Shown here: piece after piece, positions 58,181 to 64,000 of the stretch
How positions within the stretch are numbered: the first letter of the stretch is position 1
How the letters are laid out: each line of letters opens with the position of its first letter
From: Candidatus Rokubacteria bacterium 13_1_40CM_69_27
Lineage (GTDB): Bacteria > Methylomirabilota > Methylomirabilia > Rokubacteriales > CSP1-6
Assembly (NCBI GenBank): GCA_001917535.1
Contig: MNEF01000094.1
Span: forward strand, 24,482 to 88,481
Length of the DNA: 64,000 nt
Reading direction: 5' to 3'
Translations under genes and position numbers: made by a program
Notes under the pieces: generated by a model
Told to the model about the DNA's origin: nothing
Databases searched by the model: none
Seen by the model: the letters and a program-made list of their open reading frames with translations, nothing else

Positions 58181-58897
58181 TTAGCGGGGGCAGGTGACGC
58201 CCTTCTCCATCTCGTAGTTGGCGACCTTGTAGGTGGCCACGAAGTTGTCGTCCCAGGCCGTGAGCTTGAGCTGGCCCAATCCCATCTCGCCGTCCCAGCC
58301 GAGCACGCGGGCCCCGTCGGCGAGCTGGCCGATGGAGGCGCGGCCGGCCAGATAGTCCACTGTCGCCGACTTCGCGATGAATACCGCCATCGTCTCGTGG
58401 ACCGGACGATCGGAGGCGGCGCGGGGGCCCTGCTTGAGCCACTCGAGAATGATCGTGAAGCCGTCGAGCGACGCATCGGCCATCAACGCCTTGTCGGCGG
58501 CCATCCGTTTCAGCAGCGGGCCGACGTAGCGGGAGAACATCGCCGAGGCGCGCTGCTCCACCTTGAGGTTAGCGAACTCCGGCGACGGATCCTGCTCGAT
58601 GTAGACGCGCATCGAGAGGTACCGGTCGTCCTGCGTCGCGCCCTTCGGGCGGAAGAAGCCGATGGACTGCTTCTGCACCTCCAGCCACGGCAGGCAATGG
58701 TAGACCGTCCCGTTCAGCTCGCTGAGCGCGCGCGCATGGTTCGTGGCCAGCTGCCGCGCCTTGTCGGAGGTGTACTGGTCCGTCGGGAGAATGCGGTCTT
58801 CCGGGGCCGCCCCCCAGGCCCCGGGCGCGGCCCAGAGCCCGACGAGCGCGATGAGCGCGAAGATCCTCTTGGCAGGGCGGAGGCTGTAGGTGATCAT
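58181..58897 (-). CDS. hypothetical secreted protein
   Basis: 238 residues from ATG 58897. A signal peptide (RIFALIALVGLWAAPGAWGA) precedes a mostly helical domain (SDKARQLATNHARALSELNG; VEQRASAMFSRYVGPLLKRMAADKALM; SLDGFTIILEWLKQ) ending KGVTCPR. Two cysteines, in TVYHCLPW and near the end, could pair. No family recognised. It is divergent from the PAC2 gene and likely monocistronic. Confidence 0.65.
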   Translation of the reverse strand: MITYSLRPAKRIFALIALVGLWAAPGAWGAAPEDRILPTDQYTSDKARQLATNHARALSELNGTVYHCLPWLEVQKQSIGFFRPKGATQDDRYLSMRVYIEQDPSPEFANLKVEQRASAMFSRYVGPLLKRMAADKALMADASLDGFTIILEWLKQGPRAASDRPVHETMAVFIAKSATVDYLAGRASIGQLADGARVLGWDGEMGLGQLKLTAWDDNFVATYKVANYEMEKGVTCPR

Positions 58898-59070
58898 GAA
58901 CGCGTCGCGCTGCACGGAAAATGCCAGAAATCAGACTGTCGCGATTTTGCCCGGTTGAGGGCGCGGCGCTCGCCGCCCGATGCCATGGATGGCGACAAAA
59001 TGACCCGGCCTTGACCGCCCGCGTCCTCCAGCCCTGCGACGTGATAGACTCCCTGGGGCAAGGAGCCTCG

Positions 59071-59952
59071 ATGGACCCGCTGAAGATCCACGCCCTGCCG
59101 GGAAGCTTCCGGCGTCCCGTCCTGGTCATGGCCTTCACCGGCTGGAACGACGCGGCGGAGGCGGCCACGACGGCGGCGCGCTATCTGACGGCGTCGTTTC
59201 ACGCCGAGCGGTTCGCCGAGATCGAGCCCGAGGACTTCTATCACTTTGGGCTCACACGGCCGAATGTCCGCTTCAAGGCCGGCTCGCAGGTCGAGCGCGA
59301 GATCGTCTGGCCGGCCACGGAGTTCTCGATCGTTCAGTCGCCCACGCTCGGGCGCGATGTGATCGTCGGCGTGGCCCCTGAGCCCCACCTGAGGTGGAAG
59401 GCGTACTGCAACACGGTGTTGGGGCTGGCACGGGTGTGCGAGGCGACCCTGGTGCTGACCCTGGGCGCGCTCCTGGCCGAGGTGGCGCACACGAAGCCCG
59501 TCCGGCTCGTCGGTGGCGCCTCCGACCCCGAGCTGGCCGCCCTCCTGGGAATCCGGCCCACCAGTTATGAGGGCCCCACGGGCATCGTGGGCGTACTGAA
59601 CACCATCTGCCGCGAGCGGGGTATGCGGACGGCGAGCCTCTGGGCCAACGTTCCCCACTACATCTCCGGCATCGAAAACCCCAAGGCGTCGCTGGCGCTG
59701 GTACGGCGGGCGCTCGGCCTGCTCGGAGCCAGCCTGGACCTGAGCGATCTGGAAGAGGCGGGCCGACAGTTCGACCAGAACCTGGCGGAGGTCGTCGCCC
59801 AGAACACGAAGATTGCCAACTACGTGGCCAAGCTCGAGGCGCGGGAGGCCGACGAGGAGGAAGGCCGGGGTCGGGAGGAGAGCGATCTGCCGCCCGCCTC
59901 GGAGCTCGTCGCGGAGATCGAGCAGTTCCTCCGCCAGCAGCGACCGGAGTGA
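59071..59952 (+). CDS. PAC2 (proteasome assembly chaperone) family protein
   Basis: 293 residues from ATG 59071, with AGGAG six bases upstream; the longer track start has no ribosome site. PVLVMAFTGWNDAAEAATTAARYL, GASDPELAALLGIRPTSYEGPTGIVGVL and ANVPHYISGIENPKASLALVRR are the family pattern. Bacterial members are known structurally but have no settled role. An acidic, Glu-rich segment (ADEEEGRGREESDLPP) precedes the C-terminal helix. The end overlaps the M23 gene as GTGA. Confidence 0.85.
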   Translation: MDPLKIHALPGSFRRPVLVMAFTGWNDAAEAATTAARYLTASFHAERFAEIEPEDFYHFGLTRPNVRFKAGSQVEREIVWPATEFSIVQSPTLGRDVIVGVAPEPHLRWKAYCNTVLGLARVCEATLVLTLGALLAEVAHTKPVRLVGGASDPELAALLGIRPTSYEGPTGIVGVLNTICRERGMRTASLWANVPHYISGIENPKASLALVRRALGLLGASLDLSDLEEAGRQFDQNLAEVVAQNTKIANYVAKLEAREADEEEGRGREESDLPPASELVAEIEQFLRQQRPE

Positions 59953-60836
59953 CGGCCGCCCGCGCGCTCGTCGCCCTCGCCACGCTCCTTCCCTTCGCGG
60001 CTGGCGCCTTCGGTCCTGCGGTCGCCGCCGCCCACGTCCTTAAGGTAACCTGGCAGCCGGCGCGTCCGCACGTCGGCGATATCGGCTGGGTTTCCGTGCA
60101 GGGCGCCCCGGATGACGCCACTCTCGAGGGATCGGTCGGTGGGCACCCCCTGCGCTTCTTTCCCTACGCGGGCGGTCACGCCGCGGTCGTGGGGTTCGAT
60201 CTGGAGACGAAGCCTGGTTCCCACACCTGGCGGCTGGCGGTGCTCCGGCCTGGACAGGAGCCGCAGACGGCGCAGGGCCGGATTCACGTGCAGCGGCGCG
60301 ACTTCCCCGTGCAGCGGCTCAGCGTGCCCCGGCCGATGGTCGACCTGGACCCCGAGACCGAGCGTCGAGCGGTCACCGAGGCGGAGCGCCTGCGCACCCT
60401 CTACCGCATGGTGACGCCGGAGCGGCTCTGGCGGGGTCGGTTCACGCGCCCCGTCGGAGGCACCGAACCCGGGAGCGGCTTCGGGGCTCGCCGCATCATC
60501 AACGGCCAGCCGCGGTCACCCCATGCCGGCATCGACTTTGCCGCGCCCCGCGGCACGCCGGTGGTGGCGACCAATGACGCACGGGTGGCGCTCGTCGCCG
60601 ACTACTTCTTCCCCGGGCGGCTGGTCGTGCTCGACCACGGTCTGGGGCTCTATACGCTCTACTTCCACCTGGACGACGCCAGGGTCGTGGAAGGCGAGCG
60701 CGTGAGCCGCGGGCAGCCGATCGGGGCAGTCGGGGCGACCGGCCGCTCAACGGGGCCGCATCTGCACTTCGGGGCCCAGGTGGGGGCAGCCAGGATTGAC
60801 CCAGCGACCCTCCTGGAGCTCACCGTCCGCGATTAG
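59949..60836 (+). CDS. M23/LytM-family cell-wall metallopeptidase
   Basis: 295 residues, GTG start. Signal peptide (VALATLLPFAAGAFGPAVAAA), an N-terminal Ig-like region (VTWQPARPHVGDIGWVSVQG), then the LytM domain with the zinc site HAGIDFAAPRGTPV and GPHLHFG. HAGID and HLHFG retain the metal ligands, so it is likely an active peptidoglycan endopeptidase. Its stop overlaps the convergent lysine-rich gene by four bases. Confidence 0.9.
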   Translation: MTAARALVALATLLPFAAGAFGPAVAAAHVLKVTWQPARPHVGDIGWVSVQGAPDDATLEGSVGGHPLRFFPYAGGHAAVVGFDLETKPGSHTWRLAVLRPGQEPQTAQGRIHVQRRDFPVQRLSVPRPMVDLDPETERRAVTEAERLRTLYRMVTPERLWRGRFTRPVGGTEPGSGFGARRIINGQPRSPHAGIDFAAPRGTPVVATNDARVALVADYFFPGRLVVLDHGLGLYTLYFHLDDARVVEGERVSRGQPIGAVGATGRSTGPHLHFGAQVGAARIDPATLLELTVRD

Positions 60837-61081
60837 CGGCGCCGCCGCGCCTTCGCCTTGCCCTTCCGGCTGGCCTTGGCCTTCCCCTTGGCCTTCCGCT
60901 TCGCCTTGGGCTTCGCCTTGGCTTTTGGCTTGGGCTTCGCCGCCTTCGGCGCCGCGGGCCTCGGCGCCGCCGGCACGCTCGGAGTCGATGGAGGCATCAG
61001 GGGGGGGCTCGGCCGCGGGGGGCTGGGGGGTGGGGGTGTGCTCGGCATCCAGGACTGCGTGTCGCCGTAGGGTCGCTCCAT
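60833..61081 (-). CDS. small protein with histone H1-like lysine/alanine tail
   Basis: 82 residues from ATG 61081, which has GGGAGG at good distance; the longer track start does not. The first ~20 residues (MERPYGDTQSW) are followed by a proline-rich stretch and then a strongly basic tail of KPKAKAKPKAK / KGKAKASRKGKAKARRRR type. Such tails occur in bacterial histone H1-like and AlgP-like DNA-binding proteins. A nucleoid or RNA-binding role is inferred from composition only. Confidence 0.6.
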   Translation of the reverse strand: MERPYGDTQSWMPSTPPPPSPPRPSPPLMPPSTPSVPAAPRPAAPKAAKPKPKAKAKPKAKRKAKGKAKASRKGKAKARRRR

Positions 61082-61242
61082 CGTGTCCTCCCTCTCCGGG
61101 ATGAATAGGCTGCGCTGCTTTACGGTGCACATCGCGTCGCACGGGCGCAAGAGGGAATTTTCGTGCTATAGAAGTCACTGTGGCGCAGTGGCAGCGCGGC
61201 GTGGCTCCGCGCCAGGCGTCACCGAGCGTGGCCGCGCCCCCC

Positions 61243-62259
61243 TCAGAGGGCGATGCGTCGGCGCCGCCGCGCGGCCTCGGCGGCCAGCACGTCGTTCGAC
61301 CACACCATCACCAGCGAGCGGGCGAGGATTGCGCGCACCTGCGCGCGCGGGATCTTGATCGGCGCGGGCGCCGCCAGGGGGTCGGAGTGCGCGGCCAGCT
61401 TCTCGATCGTGGCGAGGCCGATCAGCAGCGGCCAGGCACAGGCCAGGCGCATCCGCCACTCGAGACGCGGGATGGCCAGCGTGTATTGCCAGGCGACCGC
61501 GTAATGCTCCAGGGCGGCGATGAGCAGTCGGTGGACCAGCGGCCGGACGCGCGGCGTGGCTGACGGGTCGAGGAGATCGCGGGGCTTCAGTCCGAGCACC
61601 GCCAGCTCACGGCCGGGGAGATAGCACCGACCGTTCCTCAGGTCGCGCGGCACGTCGCGCAGCACGTTCGTCATCTGGAGCGCCTTGCCGAACCGTACGC
61701 CGCGCGCGCTCATCTCCTCGAGATTCCACCCCTTGAGACGCGGACGGTGGGCGACGTGGAGCGCCGTCCAGAACGGGCCGACGCAGCCGGCGACGAGATA
61801 CGTGTACTGATCGAGCTCGGCGAGCGTCTCCAGCGCCGCCAGGCTCCCGGCGTCCTCCCCCGGGAAACGCGTCATATCGAAGAGCATGCCCGAGGTCAGT
61901 GTCGCCAGCACGGAGCGCGCCGCCGCGCGGTCCGCCGGCGGCAGGCGCTCCAGCCGCGCCACCGCCTCCCCCACGCGCTCGAGCAGCCGGCGCTCGGGGC
62001 CGTACTGGTGAGGCGCGGCGGCGAGGGCCACGGCGGTGACGTCGGCTGCCGTGCCGGCGTAGGCGCGGCGGAGGGTGTCGAGATGGGCGATGCGCTCGGC
62101 GCGCGCGATCAGGCGCGTATCGGCGACGGTGTCGGCGGCGCGGGCCAGGAGATACGCGAGGCCGATCGGCTCCCGCAGGCGGGCCGGCAGGATGGCGAGC
62201 GAGAGGTAGAAGCTCCGGCTGACCTGCCGCAGGAGGTCGCCGAGCAGGTCGTCGGACAT
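61243..62259 (-). CDS. squalene/phytoene synthase family protein
   Basis: 338 residues. Trans-isoprenyl diphosphate synthase fold with both Asp-rich motifs: LLARAADTVADTRL (first, near residue 40) and MTNVLRDVPRDLRNGRCYLP (second, near 195). RSFYLSLAILPARLREPIGLAYL is the family start. It condenses two prenyl diphosphates head-to-head, giving squalene for hopanoids or a carotenoid precursor. No other isoprenoid gene is in the window, so the product is open. The zinc-ribbon gene ends two bases upstream. Confidence 0.9.
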   Translation of the reverse strand: MSDDLLGDLLRQVSRSFYLSLAILPARLREPIGLAYLLARAADTVADTRLIARAERIAHLDTLRRAYAGTAADVTAVALAAAPHQYGPERRLLERVGEAVARLERLPPADRAAARSVLATLTSGMLFDMTRFPGEDAGSLAALETLAELDQYTYLVAGCVGPFWTALHVAHRPRLKGWNLEEMSARGVRFGKALQMTNVLRDVPRDLRNGRCYLPGRELAVLGLKPRDLLDPSATPRVRPLVHRLLIAALEHYAVAWQYTLAIPRLEWRMRLACAWPLLIGLATIEKLAAHSDPLAAPAPIKIPRAQVRAILARSLVMVWSNDVLAAEAARRRRRIAL

Positions 62260-62260
62260 C

Positions 62261-62557
62261 CTAGTCGAAGTCGAACGGTCTCCGCGGCGGGTCGGGCGTG
62301 TCTTTGGCCTTCTTCAGGCCTTCCTGGAACTTGCGGTCGAGCACCTTGCCCTTTTGCGCCTCGGCCTGCATCTGCTGGCGGAAGCGCTCCTCGCGCGCCT
62401 TGGCCTTCGCGCCGAGGGCATCCAGCGCGGAGCCGAGATCGTCCAGCGCGCGCTTCGGCGGCGGGGGCTCGTGGGCGATGACGGCCTGCAGCTCGGGGTC
62501 GATGGTGAGTCGGCCCTTGCAGCACGGACAGACGATCGTGAACGACTGCGGTGTCAC
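62261..62557 (-). CDS. hypothetical small zinc-ribbon protein with coiled-coil segment
   Basis: 98 residues, GTG start. Begins TIVCPCCKGRLTIDPELQAVI, half of a zinc ribbon that could pair in a dimer, followed by a charged helix (LGAKAKAREERFRQQMQAEAQKGKVLDRKFQEG) and PPRRPFDFD. Co-transcribed with the squalene/phytoene synthase gene. No function known to me. Confidence 0.7.
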   Translation of the reverse strand: MTPQSFTIVCPCCKGRLTIDPELQAVIAHEPPPPKRALDDLGSALDALGAKAKAREERFRQQMQAEAQKGKVLDRKFQEGLKKAKDTPDPPRRPFDFD

Positions 62558-62649
62558 AGCGCCCTCACGCTAGCAGGTCGGGGGGCCAGGCGCAACCCGA
62601 CCTGGCGCGCGGTGGCTTGACCGCGCGGCTCTTGCTGCTAGACTCCGTA

Positions 62650-62898
62650 ATGGACCTGACCGGCAAATACCTCACCGCGTCCATCGTCGATCAGCGCGCG
62701 CGGCTCTTTTTCTCGCTGCCACCATCCGCCGGCAAGCCGGACAAACAATGGACCTTCATCGGCAAGGTGGTGGATGATCACGGCCGTGGTCGCCGACCAA
62801 AAGCCGACGGATCTGCGGTCGATCGGTCTGGGGTCGGAAACGAGGGACAAGTCGACAAACCCGAAGACGTAGAATGCGGGGGATGGCCGACCTGGTGA
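62650..62898 (+). CDS. possible small protein, C-terminal half doubtful
   Basis: An 82-residue frame (MDLTGKYLTASIVDQRARLF...). The first ~45 residues have ordinary protein character (FSLPPSAGKPDKQWTFIGKVVDDHG); the rest is charged and low complexity. It runs 16-25 bases into the next gene's start. A frameshift or truncation near residue 46 is possible. No family recognised. Confidence 0.4.
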   Translation: MDLTGKYLTASIVDQRARLFFSLPPSAGKPDKQWTFIGKVVDDHGRGRRPKADGSAVDRSGVGNEGQVDKPEDVECGGWPTW

Positions 62899-63797
62899 AC
62901 GAGTTCTCCTGGTCGCGGAGTCGCGACGGCACCTTCCAGGACTGTCGCCGGAAATACTTCTATCACTACTACGCATCCTGGGGCGGCTGGGAGGCGACCG
63001 CCTCCGAGGAGGTCCGCCGTCTCTACATCCTCAAGCAGCTCATGTCGCGCCAGCAGTGGGCCGGCCGCGTCGTCCACGACGCGATCGAGCTGGCCCTGCA
63101 GGGCCTGCGCAACGGCCGGACGGTGCCGGTCGAGCCCTTCATCGCCGACGTGATCGAGCGTATGCGGGGCGAGTGGCGCTCGTCGAAGGCGGCCCGCTAC
63201 CGCGACAACCCCAAATCTGTCGCGCTGTTCGAGCACGAGTACAGCGTCGAGCTCTCGCCGGAGGCGTGGCGGGCGCTGAGCCAGAACGTGGCCACCTGCC
63301 TCCGCAACTTCTTCCGGCTGCCGCTCCTGGTCGCCATCCGCCGCACCTCGCCCGAGCACTGGTCCATCGAGCACTGGTCGAAGGTCTTCAACTTCGAGAG
63401 CACCCAGGTGTGGGTGGCGCCGGACTTCGGCTTCTGGACGCCGGAGGGCCGCCTCGGCCTGGTGGACTGGAAGACCGGGGGCGCCCCCGCCGAGGGCGCC
63501 GCCTTCCAGCTCGGCTGCTACGCGCTGTACGCCCGGGAGGTGCTGGGCGTGGCGCCCGCCCAGGTCGACCTCTACGAGGCCAACCTGCGCGAGCCGCTCG
63601 TCACCCCGCATCGCTGGGACGACGAACGCCTGGAGGCCGTCAAGGAGCAGCTGCGGCTCTCCATCCGCTCGATGAGGGCGTACCTCGCCGATCCGGAGGC
63701 CAACATCGCCGTCATCACCGACTTCGAGCGCACTGAGGATCTCCGCATCTGCAAGTGGTGCAACTTCCGCGCGGTTTGCCGCCCGGAGCTGACCTGA
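62883..63797 (+). CDS. PD-(D/E)XK nuclease with Fe-S cluster motif (RecB-C/Cas4-like)
   Basis: About 304 residues; ATG 62883 or the in-frame ATG 62874 three codons earlier. The first Cys (TFQDCRRKYFYHYY) and the C-terminal CKWCNFRAVC form the four-cysteine set that holds a 4Fe-4S cluster in AddB, Cas4 and related nucleases. The active site is APDFGFWTPEGRLGLVDWKTG (Asp ... Asp-x-Lys), followed by a QLGCYALYA motif. No cas, addA or helicase gene is adjacent, so it is likely a standalone DNA-processing enzyme. Confidence 0.87.
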   Translation: MADLVNEFSWSRSRDGTFQDCRRKYFYHYYASWGGWEATASEEVRRLYILKQLMSRQQWAGRVVHDAIELALQGLRNGRTVPVEPFIADVIERMRGEWRSSKAARYRDNPKSVALFEHEYSVELSPEAWRALSQNVATCLRNFFRLPLLVAIRRTSPEHWSIEHWSKVFNFESTQVWVAPDFGFWTPEGRLGLVDWKTGGAPAEGAAFQLGCYALYAREVLGVAPAQVDLYEANLREPLVTPHRWDDERLEAVKEQLRLSIRSMRAYLADPEANIAVITDFERTEDLRICKWCNFRAVCRPELT

Positions 63798-63821
63798 TCC
63801 GAGACGAGGGGGGATCGCCGA

Positions 63822-64000
63822 GTGACGACGCACCCGTTCCGTCAGATCGTGGCCTCCGACCGGGAGCTGCGCGCGATCGTGGGGCTGCCGGGCGAACTCG
63901 CCCTCAAGAAACAGCTGCCGATGCTCGACGCGCACTGCCGCGCCTTCATCGCCCGCTCGCCGTTTCTGCTCCTGGCCACCGCGAACGCCGCCGGCCAGTG
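63822..64000 (+). CDS. pyridoxamine 5'-phosphate oxidase-like FMN-binding family protein, 5' part only
   Basis: GTG start preceded by GAGGGGGGA. The visible 59 residues (HPFRQIVASDRELRAIVGLPG ... HCRAFIARSPFLLLATANAAGQ) match the start of the PPOX-fold MSMEG_1061-like flavoproteins. The frame is open to the window edge. These proteins reduce or bind small molecules with FMN or F420; the substrate is unknown. Confidence 0.75.
   Translation, partial: MTTHPFRQIVASDRELRAIVGLPGELALKKQLPMLDAHCRAFIARSPFLLLATANAAGQ

Noticed and set aside
61165-61215. tRNA-like 5' segment (TGGCGCAGTGGCAGCGC)
   Set aside because: Resembles a D-arm, but no anticodon stem, T-arm or CCA end follows, so not called as a tRNA.
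62883-63797. Cas4 and a CRISPR locus
   Set aside because: Fe-S PD-(D/E)XK nuclease only; no other cas genes and no regularly spaced direct repeats in the window.

Overview
The window is a GC-rich bacterial chromosome segment with many GTG and a few TTG starts and densely packed, often overlapping genes (ATGA, GTGA, TGATG junctions). The gene mix is two aa3-type oxidases, a bd-like oxidase with c-type cytochromes, branched-chain amino-acid and sugar-type ABC importers, acyl-CoA and aromatic catabolism, and many intergenic palindromes. It suggests a soil or subsurface respiratory heterotroph, perhaps Candidatus Rokubacteria / Methylomirabilota. That placement is inference; no rRNA, complete tRNA or CRISPR array was seen.

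Layout. (1) 1-3.6 kb, minus: a cytochrome oxidase operon with a subunit II-cytochrome c protein, a fused subunit I/III and subunit IV. (2) 3.7-10.2 kb: an M20 amidohydrolase divergent from an operon of two acyl-CoA dehydrogenases, then a Nudix hydrolase, an acyl-CoA ligase lacking its middle, a hotdog thioesterase and an extradiol dioxygenase. (3) 10.3-14.9 kb: a complete branched-chain amino-acid type ABC importer with an attenuator-like hairpin after the binding-protein gene. (4) 15-19.3 kb: metallo-beta-lactamase-fold protein, PuuD-like amidotransferase, gamma-glutamyltransferase, TerC and a 31-residue membrane protein. (5) 19.4-24.5 kb, minus: sugar-type ABC importer without ATPase gene, MaoC hotdog protein, CaiB/BaiF CoA-transferase. 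(6) 24.7-29.7 kb: caspase-like protein lacking its cysteine, nucleotidyltransferase, MFS transporter, Mrr-like endonuclease and a small secreted protein. (7) 30-38.8 kb: protein quality control (dnaJ-clpB, ftsH-htrA) around a secreted alpha/beta hydrolase. (8) 38.9-57.4 kb, plus: a large respiratory block holding a CydA-like protein, three membrane c-type cytochromes (one with an ethylbenzene-dehydrogenase-type heme b domain), two cupredoxin-like proteins, a second aa3 oxidase with heme A assembly genes and two subunit III paralogues, then a USP/PCP_red/rubredoxin-like protein, a radical SAM-PCP_red protein and an Mrp-type ATPase. (9) 57.6-64 kb: Nudix, PAC2, M23 peptidase, a lysine-rich tail protein, squalene/phytoene synthase-like protein, an Fe-S PD-(D/E)XK nuclease and the start of a PPOX-family protein.

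Two repeat families overlay this. Ten REP-like composite elements pair one or two B hairpins (GGAGGGGGCC type) with an A hairpin (GCGCCGGC-TTC-GCCGGCGC type). In eight of ten, B lies just 3' of a stop codon; one copy is translated in the ctaB N terminus and one in the CydA-like C terminus. A second, more unusual family is four long foldback elements inside or bordering the respiratory block (40.73-40.99, 42.58-42.77, 54.59-54.78 and 57.42-57.57 kb). Their arms differ in sequence but self-pair, and they share a core bounded by GACCACG and ACGGGTC or ACGGATC. One appears to encode the first ~67 residues of a cytochrome precursor. The foldback family and the bd-like/cytochrome/PCP_red block are the best candidates for undescribed biology here.
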